Below are positions 23,969 to 31,347 of a stretch of 31,495 bases of DNA, piece by piece (the first letter of the stretch is position 1; each line of letters opens with the position of its first letter). The translations under genes and the position numbers were made by a program. A model generated the notes under the pieces. That model did no database searches, was not told the DNA's origin, and saw only the letters and a list, made by a program, of their open reading frames with translations. The DNA is from CAZKBP01 sp964551015 (GTDB lineage: Bacteria > Bacteroidota > Bacteroidia > Cytophagales > Microscillaceae), in assembly GCA_964551015.1 (NCBI GenBank), contig CAZKBP010000050.1, positions 1 through 31,495 of the forward strand, written 5' to 3'.

Positions 23969-25066
23969 TCACTCCACCACGAACTCGGCAATCACTGGCA
24001 AATGATCTGAAATAGACCAGGTATCTTTTTGCCTGACCCGATGTGCTTGCAGTAGGAGTTGATCCGAGAAAAATAAGTAATCAATCGTTCGGTCGGGGGC
24101 TTTCACGCCCGAATGATTGGGGAAATGTGTATACCAATCACGCCGAGCAGGGCCATTGGTTTCTTCCAGACTGGGAACGGCCTGGTAAAGGTCATAAAGC
24201 ATGGCTAGCTCGGTATCGGGCCGATAGAGCGCTTGAAAACTGGGCGCTAACTCACGATAAGCTCGTCCGGGTGGAAGCAAATTAAAATCGCCCCCGATGA
24301 GCCAAGGAACCTGCTCTCGGGTTTTCTCTTGGAGTAGGCGGAGTAGCTCCTCTACTTGTTCGCGTAGGGTATTTGTGCCCTGCGCAAAGGCAGAAAGATG
24401 GGTATTAAATACCAGCAAGTTGCCTCCCTCTCGTATAGGTAGGCTTACTTCCTGAACGGCTCTTTTGATATTCAACTGCTGCCTCAACCAAAAATAAGGA
24501 ATTTGATACCAAGCCAGATTTTCTCTCTGAATCAGGGGTAGCTGGTGGCGGATGGCTCCATTGATCTGGTACTTAGCAATCACACTCAGCTTCATGCCTA
24601 CCTTGCCCATGATCTCGGGATGGGGTACAAACGAGGTTTTCCAGTAAAAGCTAGAACTATGATTTTTGTAATCAGCGGGCAAAAGTTGAAGTAGGTCGGC
24701 CAGCTGGTCTTGGTATTGAGTCCTCTTGGCGCCATCGTCTACCTCTTGTAGTAAAATAATATCTGGATTTTCTTGGATAATCACCCGTGCCACGGCTTCT
24801 AGAGTTTGCTGCACGGCCGTAGGAGAAGGAGCTTGGCTGGCACCTCCTTCGTAAAAAAAGATGTAATCTTTACTCGCCATGAATTGCACATTCCAGCTCA
24901 GTACTTTGAGCTTTTGTCCAGTTCGTATTTGGGCACTCTCCGAGTGGGTGATGATTTTCTCAGATTTGATTTGAGGTGGGTGAAAAGTACCGAAATAAAG
25001 GAAAGCAGCCAACAAAACGACCAAGGCCAGCAAGAATCCCAATAACCATTTCAGTAATGAAAGCAT
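23969..25066 (-). CDS. Membrane-anchored endonuclease/exonuclease/phosphatase-family hydrolase
   Basis: 365 residues. The frame opens at 25147, inside the preceding gene, but ATG 25066 gives a clean N-terminal membrane anchor (LSLLKWLLGFLLALVVLLAAFLYFGTF) and a 59-bp gap, so it was chosen. The rest is a complete EEP fold (Mg2+-dependent phosphodiesterase): KVLSWNVQFM, IILLQEVDDG (catalytic Glu), FNTHLSAFAQG, WLIGGDFNLLPPG, TIDYLFFSD and ISDHLPVIAEF (catalytic His). Members cleave DNA, RNA or phosphoesters of lipids such as sphingomyelin; the substrate cannot be told here. The anchor would place the domain outside the cytoplasm. The gene lies between the ATE-like gene and mscS. Confidence 0.88.
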   Translation of the reverse strand: MLSLLKWLLGFLLALVVLLAAFLYFGTFHPPQIKSEKIITHSESAQIRTGQKLKVLSWNVQFMASKDYIFFYEGGASQAPSPTAVQQTLEAVARVIIQENPDIILLQEVDDGAKRTQYQDQLADLLQLLPADYKNHSSSFYWKTSFVPHPEIMGKVGMKLSVIAKYQINGAIRHQLPLIQRENLAWYQIPYFWLRQQLNIKRAVQEVSLPIREGGNLLVFNTHLSAFAQGTNTLREQVEELLRLLQEKTREQVPWLIGGDFNLLPPGRAYRELAPSFQALYRPDTELAMLYDLYQAVPSLEETNGPARRDWYTHFPNHSGVKAPDRTIDYLFFSDQLLLQAHRVRQKDTWSISDHLPVIAEFVVE

Positions 25067-25125
25067 AATCCCTACGTTAGACGACTTCGATTTGAAAAGT
25101 ACCAAAGCTATACATTTGCTTGGAT

Positions 25126-25785
25126 TTATCCCTCCAAAACTTGCCAATTTCCTTTCCAGTCATAAAACTCAGTACCTTTAAACTTTTTCTTGTAATCATA
25201 ATGAGAAGCTTCTTGGAAGGCATAACCCGTGTAAAGATAGGATTTTTTATTTTCTATCGAGAAAATTATCTCGGCCAATAAGGTGTGCAATCCCGGGCTC
25301 AGCCTCGCGTAATCGGGATCAAACATCGCATAAACACTAGAAGTACTAGTTTTGCCGATATCCAAAAAACTCACGGCGTACAGATGATCTTGTTCGTCGT
25401 AGAGACAACATTCCAAGGTTTGGCAGGGGACAGAAGCCGGATTTAAGGATAAAAAATCATAAATAGAATTGGGCACATTGTGGGTAAAACGAGCACAGTG
25501 CTTATGAAATAACTGTTTTTTATGTTCGTCAATAAAGGCTTCTCTGAATACTACGCGGGTTTGTTGGTTTTTGCGGATAATCTTACGCTGGCTCTTGCTA
25601 AGTCCGAATTTATTCAAATTAATACGAAGGGGGATAATTTGAGATAATTGATGATTGTTCCAACTCATCATATCTCGGAAGAAAAAAGTACCGAAATGCC
25701 GCCAGCCATCTGCCAGTAAGATGTCCAGCTCCAAAGCCGAGACCAGCTCTCGCTCCATGTAATTCCAATACTTGCTTTCTTCCAT
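25126..25785 (-). CDS. Arginyl/leucyl-tRNA-protein transferase-like protein (ATE/Bpt C-terminal fold)
   Basis: 219 residues, cytoplasmic. Features of the ATE/Bpt family are visible in order: GWRHFGTFFFRD, then PLRINLNKFGLSKSQRKIIRKNQ, LYAVSFLDIGKTSTSSVYAMFDPDYARLSPGLHTLLAEI, SYLYTGYAFQEASHYDYKKKFKGTEFYDW. These match the GNAT-like fold that adds an amino acid from aminoacyl-tRNA to protein N-termini, marking them for ClpS/ClpAP in the bacterial N-degron pathway. The N-terminal Cys cluster of classical ATE is absent. The function is therefore probable rather than certain. ATG 25785 is the longest start; ATG 25758 is possible. It heads a probable operon with the EEP gene and mscS. Confidence 0.72.
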   Translation of the reverse strand: MEESKYWNYMERELVSALELDILLADGWRHFGTFFFRDMMSWNNHQLSQIIPLRINLNKFGLSKSQRKIIRKNQQTRVVFREAFIDEHKKQLFHKHCARFTHNVPNSIYDFLSLNPASVPCQTLECCLYDEQDHLYAVSFLDIGKTSTSSVYAMFDPDYARLSPGLHTLLAEIIFSIENKKSYLYTGYAFQEASHYDYKKKFKGTEFYDWKGNWQVLEG

Positions 25786-26325
25786 TTACAACTCGAGATT
25801 GATTTCCATCCTGATGAAGGTCATCTTTCACCTTTCTAAGCTCGGAAAATTCCTAATAAGTACCCTTGGGCTTGCTGAATTAAGTGCGTCAAGTTTATTT
25901 CTCCCAAGTGTAAATATGTTGAATAAAATAAGAATTATCAAGACTCGTCCAAGCAAATTCTAGTAATCCTCAGAGATTCTTTGTCCAAATCTTTGCCCAA
26001 TGCCCTTTGGGCTTTTATATAAACTAAATAATTTTTTTTTGAATTTTTTTGCTAAAAAATCGAATTATTTTGATCTCCTACCCGTTAATCAGATAAGAAC
26101 TAGCAAGGAACAGCCAATCTTCCCGCTGCGATCTTTAGAACTACCCAACCAATTTACTGCATCTCCGAATTAATCCCTGTGAACTAGGTCAAAAATCTTT
26201 CTTTAAAAAAATTTCCTTACTTTGGAAAGTTTTTCTCTTTTTTTACAAAAAAAGAACAGTTCTTGATATTGAGTAGCTGTCTCTGACATGATACTCAACA
26301 CCAAAATAAGACATGCATAAAAACT
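25786..26325. other. 540-bp intergenic region with an orphan terminator
   Basis: This lies between the divergent ATE-like gene (minus) and the response regulator (plus). It contains a plus-strand terminator at 25995-26016, described separately, and ttactttg at 26217-26224, an imperfect -7 box. No tRNA or recognisable RNA gene was seen. A 63-codon frame (25772-25963) is not convincing. Confidence 0.5.
25995..26016 (+). terminator. Orphan plus-strand terminator
   Basis: gcccaa (25995-26000) pairs perfectly with ttgggc (26007-26012) around tgccct, then tttt. It reads as a terminator only on the plus strand, yet no convincing plus-strand gene lies upstream within 6 kb; the genes upstream all run the other way. 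Confidence 0.65.
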
Positions 26326-26745
26326 ATGGAAACGACCACCAAGACCCTTAAGAAAGTACTCATCATCGACGATAATGAAGTAGACACCCTGATCTGTTCT
26401 CGTGTATTTGGCAAATATGATCCCCAAGTACAAATAACCTCCTTTCACGGAGCCAAGGAAGCACTGAACTATCTGAAAGATTTGCTCAAGCAATCTCCAG
26501 AAAACTTACCAGATTTGATCATTCTTGATCTCTACATGCCGCTGATGAACGGCTGGTTTTTCTTAAAAGAATACCGTCAAGTCGTCTCTCACCTAAAAAA
26601 AGATATTGTACTGCTGATGGCTTCTTGCACGCACTACGAGCGAGATTTGAGCCGAATCAGGAATTATAAAGAAATCAATGCGCATATCAGCAAGCCGATT
26701 ACGCTACAAAAAATTCAAGAAATAGCAGAGATACACTTTAACTAA
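26326..26745 (+). CDS. Single-domain response regulator (CheY-like)
   Basis: 139 residues, a receiver domain with no output domain. It has the acidic pair D15-D16, phospho-acceptor Asp68 (LIILDLYMP), the switch Ser in LLMASCTH and the conserved Lys in HISKPI. The short form resembles Bacteroidota single-domain receivers that act by protein-protein contact or in phosphorelays. No kinase is adjacent; the nearest kinase is 13 kb away and has its own LytTR partner. A strong terminator follows at once, so the gene is monocistronic. Confidence 0.92.
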   Translation: METTTKTLKKVLIIDDNEVDTLICSRVFGKYDPQVQITSFHGAKEALNYLKDLLKQSPENLPDLIILDLYMPLMNGWFFLKEYRQVVSHLKKDIVLLMASCTHYERDLSRIRNYKEINAHISKPITLQKIQEIAEIHFN

Positions 26746-26779
26746 TATTTGGTTAATGTCACAATCTTTCTCTGTGAGT

Positions 26780-26808
26780 AAAAAGCCGGGATACTGTCCC
26801 GGTTTTTT
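26780..26808 (+). terminator. Terminator after the response regulator
   Basis: A stem of aaaaagccggga with tcccggtttttt around a 5-nt loop, ending in a T run (26803-26808). It lies 35 bp after the stop codon. Confidence 0.92.
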
Positions 26809-26917
26809 CATTTCTTCCTAACACACTCGCTACTCACCACGATTTTAACATTTTTTCTTTCCTCGATTCAGAGATTCATGGTAAATTTCAGAGTCAAAAT
26901 GGAATTAAAATGAGAAA

Positions 26918-28762
26918 ATGAAAAAAATCACACTACTACTTATCAATTGCCTCCTTACAATAAGCTTACTAGCTCAAAGTAACTATCAACTCGAGCGCGT
27001 CGAGCCCATCTCGTGGTGGGTAGGCATGCAAAATCCTAACCTTCAGCTCTTAATCTACGGAAATCAGATCGCCGATCTAAAACCACAAACTGACTATCCC
27101 GGCATCACCATCCAAAGGATAACTCAAGTCACCAATTCTAACTATCTATTCGTTGATTTGGTTATGGCCGAAAATACTCGCCCCGGTACCATGCAACTAA
27201 ATTTTCAGAAAGATGGCAAAACTCAATTATCTTACGAATATCCCCTGCAAGCCCGTGAAGAAGGTTCGGCCACCCGAGCAGGCTTTGATAATTCGGATGT
27301 GCTCTATCTAATTACACCCGATCGCTTTGCTAACGGAAAGCCAGCCAACGATGCGGTAGCCAGTCTCAAAGAAACGCCCAGGCGACAAGAACCCGGCGGG
27401 CGACACGGTGGAGATATTCAGGGCTTGATGAATCATATCGATTATATCAGCGACTTGGGTTTCACGGCCATCTGGCTGAATCCAGTCTTAGAAAACGACC
27501 AAGAAAATTATTCTTATCACGGCTACTCTACGACCGACTTTTACAAGGTAGACCCCCGCTATGGCTCCAATGAAGAGTATCGAGAACTCTGCCGGGTCGC
27601 CAAGAGCAAGGGGGTCAAATCTATCATGGATATGATCGTAAACCACTGTGGCTCTGAACATTGGTGGATGAAAGATTTACCTACCAAAGACTGGATTAAT
27701 TTTGGGGGCGAGTTCGTGCAAACCAATCATATGCGTACCACCATTCTTGACCCTTATGCCTCTCAAAAAGATTACCGAGAATTTGTAGATGGTTGGTTCG
27801 TCAAAACCATGCCCGATCTCAACCAAAACAATGACTTCATGGCTACTTACCTGATCCAAAATAGCATCTGGTGGGTAGAATACGCGGGGCTATCGGGTAT
27901 CCGAATGGATACGTATCCTTATCCTGATCGCCATTTTATGACAGAATGGACCTGCCGTATGATGGAAGAATACCCCAACTTCAACGTGGTTGGTGAGCAA
28001 TGGACAGAAAACACTCCGCTGGTGGCTTATTGGCAACAGGGCAGAACCAATCCTGACGGCTATACCTCCTGCCTGACGAGCTTGATGGATTTTCCTCTGC
28101 AAGCTGCCCTCCGAGACGCGCTGAATGCCGAAGGAGATCGAGGTTGGGTTCGCCTCTACGAAGCACTCTCCAATGACTATCTCTACCCCGATCCTTACAA
28201 TCTCGTGGTATTTCCAGATAATCACGATATGAGTCGTTTTTATACTCAGTTGGACGAAAACCTAGAGCTTTTCAAATTAGGCTTAGCCTACATCCTGACC
28301 ACGCGAGGCATTCCCCAGATTTACTACGGAACCGAGATTTTGATGAAAAACCCCGGTACAGAAGATCACGGAATCATCCGTAGCGATTTTCCTGGGGGTT
28401 GGCCCGGAGATGCCGTGAATGCTTTCACGGGAAAAGGCTTAACGGCTCAACAAAAAGAAGCCAAAGCCTACCTGCGTACCCTAGCCCAATGGCGTAAAAA
28501 CGCCGAAGTAATTCATCAGGGCAAAATGTTGCACTTCGCGCCCAGAGATGATATTTATGTATATTTTCGCTACGATGAGGAAGCGATGGTGATGGTCGTC
28601 CTGAGTAAGAATCAAGAGGCCAAAGAAATTGATTTGAGTCGCTTCGCTGAAATACTGCCCAAGGCTGCCCAAGCGGTGGAGGTGATTAGTGGAAAAACGA
28701 TTGCCCTCGACCAGCGATTGAACGTGCCTGCTCGTCAGGCTATGATTTTGGAATTAAAGTAA
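26918..28762 (+). CDS. Periplasmic cyclomaltodextrinase-type alpha-amylase (GH13)
   Basis: A 614-residue GH13 glycoside hydrolase that cleaves alpha-1,4 glucans or cyclodextrins. It starts with a signal peptide (MKKITLLLINCLLTISLLAQ), so it acts in the periplasm or outside. An N-terminal beta domain of the Cyc-maltodext_N type (about 22-120; ERVEPISWWVGMQNPNLQLLIYG) precedes the (beta/alpha)8 barrel: DVLYLITPDRFANG, GGDIQGLMNHIDYISDLGFTAIWLNPV, MDMIVNHCG, nucleophile Asp331 (GIRMDTYPY), acid/base Glu360 (VVGEQW) and Asp437 in FPDNHDMSRF. A C-terminal beta domain closes the protein. Similar enzymes (SusA-like) serve starch use, but no susC/susD pair is present. The VOC gene starts 6 bp after the stop, so the two are cotranscribed. 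Confidence 0.92.
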   Translation: MKKITLLLINCLLTISLLAQSNYQLERVEPISWWVGMQNPNLQLLIYGNQIADLKPQTDYPGITIQRITQVTNSNYLFVDLVMAENTRPGTMQLNFQKDGKTQLSYEYPLQAREEGSATRAGFDNSDVLYLITPDRFANGKPANDAVASLKETPRRQEPGGRHGGDIQGLMNHIDYISDLGFTAIWLNPVLENDQENYSYHGYSTTDFYKVDPRYGSNEEYRELCRVAKSKGVKSIMDMIVNHCGSEHWWMKDLPTKDWINFGGEFVQTNHMRTTILDPYASQKDYREFVDGWFVKTMPDLNQNNDFMATYLIQNSIWWVEYAGLSGIRMDTYPYPDRHFMTEWTCRMMEEYPNFNVVGEQWTENTPLVAYWQQGRTNPDGYTSCLTSLMDFPLQAALRDALNAEGDRGWVRLYEALSNDYLYPDPYNLVVFPDNHDMSRFYTQLDENLELFKLGLAYILTTRGIPQIYYGTEILMKNPGTEDHGIIRSDFPGGWPGDAVNAFTGKGLTAQQKEAKAYLRTLAQWRKNAEVIHQGKMLHFAPRDDIYVYFRYDEEAMVMVVLSKNQEAKEIDLSRFAEILPKAAQAVEVISGKTIALDQRLNVPARQAMILELK

Positions 28763-28768
28763 GATACC

Positions 28769-29167
28769 ATGGCTCCCAAATTAGATTTTTTAGACCACGT
28801 GGCGATTCGTGTAAAAGATTTAGAAGTCTCCGCCCGCTGGTACGAGGAGGTGCTCGGCCTGAAACGATATGCTTTCCGAGAGTGGGGAGACTATCCGATT
28901 TTGATGCTGGCGGGTAAGACCGGAGTAGCCCTTTTCCCAAGTGATGAATCAGACTCACCAACGATTCCTGCAAAGATTAGCCATTTTGCTTTTCAAGTGG
29001 ATGAAGAAAACTTTGAGAAAGCCCGTGAGCATTATGAAGCACAAGACATAGCCTATCAATTCCAAGATCACGTTTTTTTTCATTCGCTCTACATACTTGA
29101 CCCTGATGGACATCAAGTAGAACTAACGACCTTAGTGGTAGATGAGCATTTGTATTATCAAAGCTGA
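28769..29167 (+). CDS. VOC-superfamily (glyoxalase-like) protein
   Basis: 132 residues forming two betaalphabetabetabeta modules. It has DHVAIRVKDLEVSARWYEEVLGL near the start, ISHFAFQVDEENFEKAREHYE in the middle and YILDPDGHQVELTT near the end. Likely metal ligands are His10, His72 and Glu118, a complete set for an active metal site. VOC members include glyoxalase I, dioxygenases and antibiotic-binding proteins; the substrate cannot be told. It starts 6 bp after the amylase stop, so it is in the same transcript, although a shared pathway is not obvious. Confidence 0.88.
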   Translation: MAPKLDFLDHVAIRVKDLEVSARWYEEVLGLKRYAFREWGDYPILMLAGKTGVALFPSDESDSPTIPAKISHFAFQVDEENFEKAREHYEAQDIAYQFQDHVFFHSLYILDPDGHQVELTTLVVDEHLYYQS

Positions 29168-29346
29168 TCAAATCTCGAGAGGGAGCGAATGTGAGGCGAA
29201 GTTGTGGCATCATTTGGCGTCAATACGGGTCTTAGCGTCCACTCTATCAACTTACCCAAGATGTTAATAGATGAAGTACTTATTTCTGCTAAATAAGATC
29301 GCTTAGCGAGACAAGGAACCAAGAGGCGTTTGATTTTAGATCAGGA

Positions 29347-30168
29347 TCAATCAGTTGGATAGCTGTCCACGATGCTTTGTAAAATCCCAAGTATCTTATC
29401 CAACTCGAGCTTCTCATAATATTTTTCTTTATCAATAGTGAGCAGTTGCCCTTCTAGTTTGAGGAATTGCCAAATTTCTCCTGTGCTTACACAGCCAAAA
29501 ACCGCAGGTAAAGCTTGATTCTCTAGCTGGTTCAGCTCACGAGCCGCAATCATTTGGGCGGCACATTGTCCTAAACCTTCCTCGATGCTTTTCTTTTTAG
29601 CCTCTACCAAAGCAAAAACCGGCGTTTGAATAAAATTTGTTTCTGGAGACAAGCTCAATAAAAAGTCGCACTCTCCAGTAAGTCCATAGTTTGGATACAC
29701 TTCAAAAGTTTCTCCCGAGAAAAGCGTAAAAGTATCCGTATTTGCTCGTAATAATTCCAGCAATATAGGTCGGATTAAACCCTCAGAACGAGATTTCTCA
29801 CTCATCAAAGGGGTCTTCTTGTTAATAGCCAACGTGTCTAACAGCCATTCACTGGGTTGCTTCGGAGAAACCTCTGCAAACAATCGCTGCCCGGTGATCG
29901 TAGTCTGGATGGGTGAGAAAATTTGGTTATTGATTTCCAACACAAGGGGCGAGATTTCCTCTACCATTTTCAGATTTTTAAAGCTGGAATAAGTCATCTG
30001 TTTTTCTTCGCTAGTGTCAAAAAAATGCTGTGCCTCCAATTGTTGTACCACTCCTCTCTCCAAATAAAAGCAAGAGGAATCTCTAAGCACTGCTAACAAT
30101 TGACTTGCTTCGTGATGGGTCAATTGAATCTGTAATATCTCCTTTTCTAATTGAGCAAAGCTTGCCAT
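29347..30168 (-). CDS. PD-(D/E)XK nuclease-like protein of unknown role
   Basis: 273 residues. The C-terminal half carries a PD-(D/E)XK-type core: helix SEGLIRPILLELL (about 128-140), GLTGECDFLLSL with Asp168, then FALVEAKKK with Glu189 and Lys191, followed by the helix GLGQCAAQMIAAREL. The N-terminal half is charged and unassigned. Single-copy proteins of this type are widespread in Cyanobacteria and Bacteroidota and are mostly uncharacterised. The frame opens at TTG 30198, but that codon overlaps a candidate -7 box, so ATG 30168 is preferred. There is no methyltransferase or helicase beside it, so it does not look like part of a restriction system. Confidence 0.75.
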   Translation of the reverse strand: MASFAQLEKEILQIQLTHHEASQLLAVLRDSSCFYLERGVVQQLEAQHFFDTSEEKQMTYSSFKNLKMVEEISPLVLEINNQIFSPIQTTITGQRLFAEVSPKQPSEWLLDTLAINKKTPLMSEKSRSEGLIRPILLELLRANTDTFTLFSGETFEVYPNYGLTGECDFLLSLSPETNFIQTPVFALVEAKKKSIEEGLGQCAAQMIAARELNQLENQALPAVFGCVSTGEIWQFLKLEGQLLTIDKEKYYEKLELDKILGILQSIVDSYPTD

Positions 30169-30195
30169 AGGATTCTTTTTTCTATCTAACTTAGT

Positions 30196-30203
30196 CAAAG
30201 ATA
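30196..30203 (-). promoter_or_regulatory. Candidate -7 box for the PD-(D/E)XK gene
   Basis: caaagata reads TATCTTTG on the minus strand, matching TAnnTTTG, and lies 27 bp upstream of ATG 30168. No TTG is found at the -33 position. It supports 30168 as the start over the TTG at 30198. Confidence 0.5.
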
Positions 30204-30403
30204 CGCATTTTTTGGGGGGAGAGCGTTTGGTTCGTTAATGAGTTTAGGCTTCTAGCAGCAAAAGTTAAGTCAACCTTTTACAAGATATACATATTTGCTG
30301 AGATGTAGACTATAATTTTAGCTTATAAAATCACATTTCACAAAAATCTTTGGAGTCATTTGCTCTTAGTCTTAGCAACGCAAGATAGCCTCCAAGATTG
30401 ACT

Positions 30404-31093
30404 TTACCACTCTCCCGATGCGCCTCCGCCTCCGAAGTCACCTCCGCCAAAAGAATCACTTCCTCCTCCAGCGTGTCCTCCCCCTCCGTAGCTACCTCCA
30501 CTGATAGATTCACCTCCATCATAGTTACTAGAAGAACTCGTATAACTCGTGTGGCTTGACCCTGAGCTTTTGTAACGGCTGGTGTAGGTGCTGCCTCCTC
30601 CCCCTTTTGCTAAGGCTGAAGTAAGAAGACTGAGCAGACAAGTAGATAGCATGGCCACCCAAGTCAACATCCAAGCTTGACTTTGATCCAAATCAAAAAA
30701 ATCTAAATAAAAAATCAAGGCCAAAAAAATTGGACTGCACAAGGTTATCGTTTTCCCAAGAACTAAAGAACGGCGATAGTTTTCTTGGTTAAGAGCCGAC
30801 ACGGTCAATGCTTGTTTGGACGCTTTGGATTCAGTAGCAACAGCGATGATTCCTCCTAGCATCGCGCCAATGGTCAATAACATCGGCCAGTACATGATTG
30901 CCATGGCTAAAACGAACCAGGCCAAGCGGTCTACTCCATCAAGCCAAGCTAGCATTCCCAAGGCTATCACCGCCCCGAGATTGAGCCAGAGCCAAGGTCT
31001 GGACTTGGGCAGATAAGCTCTCCCGAAGCTCAAACCAAGTGAATAAATCAGGTGTGTCCCTACTAAAAGTATCAGAAAAACAGTGGTTGGCAT
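30404..31093 (-). CDS. Integral membrane protein with Gly/Ser-rich tail ending in GASGEW
   Basis: 229 residues. Four to six hydrophobic segments fill the first 165 residues (TVFLILLVGTHLIYSLGLSFG, LWLNLGAVIALGMLAWL, LAWFVLAMAIMYWPMLLTIGAMLGGIIA, ITLCSPIFLALIFYLDFF, WMLTWVAMLSTCLLSLLTSAL). A tail of about 60 residues made of Gly, Ser, Tyr and Thr follows, ending FGGGDFGGGGASGEW. That ending resembles the tails of TPM-domain (YgcG) and DUF2207 membrane proteins, but neither of those domains is present. The topology of the tail and its function are unknown. It is not coupled to the neighbouring nuclease-like gene, about 205 bp away. Confidence 0.7.
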   Translation of the reverse strand: MPTTVFLILLVGTHLIYSLGLSFGRAYLPKSRPWLWLNLGAVIALGMLAWLDGVDRLAWFVLAMAIMYWPMLLTIGAMLGGIIAVATESKASKQALTVSALNQENYRRSLVLGKTITLCSPIFLALIFYLDFFDLDQSQAWMLTWVAMLSTCLLSLLTSALAKGGGGSTYTSRYKSSGSSHTSYTSSSSNYDGGESISGGSYGGGGHAGGGSDSFGGGDFGGGGASGEW

Positions 31094-31200
31094 GGATTTG
31101 ATGATTTAAAAGTCCTATCATTATGATACGGCATTGGCTCAATTTCTTTGCCGAATTGGGCTAGGATTAGCTAATCTCCGTACAAACCTTTGAATGGCTT

Positions 31201-31347
31201 ATTAAAACACAGAGACACGGAGGCACAGAGAGGTTTCAGGATATTCCAGCAGAAAATCCATTCCCATTTAAGTGTACACATCACAGAGTTAGCGTGAGAC
31301 TAAAATAATTAAAACACAGAGACACGGAGAGGTTTCAGGATATTCCA
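31201..31347. repeat. Direct pair of CACAGAGACACGGAG-type intergenic repeats
   Basis: A 48-base element at 31201-31248 (attaaaacacagagacacgg... ending ggatattcca) recurs at 31308-31347 with 8 bases missing from its middle. The motif resembles the acacagagacacggag-type intergenic sequence that I recall as scattered in many bacterial genomes; that recollection needs checking by search. The 59-bp sequence between the copies is unrelated. Confidence 0.85.

Noticed and set aside
25772..25963. 63-codon plus-strand frame before the orphan terminator
   Set aside because: It starts inside the opposing gene, has no family features, and its composition looks like untranslated AT-rich DNA. A non-coding RNA is at least as likely.
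29279..29309. Two small hairpins (cttattt/aaataag and tcgct/agcga) between the VOC and nuclease-like genes
   Set aside because: Short stems without T runs. They could help convergent termination, but the evidence is too weak to call.
29347..30168. Restriction-modification system
   Set aside because: Only the nuclease-like protein is present. No methyltransferase, specificity subunit or helicase is adjacent.
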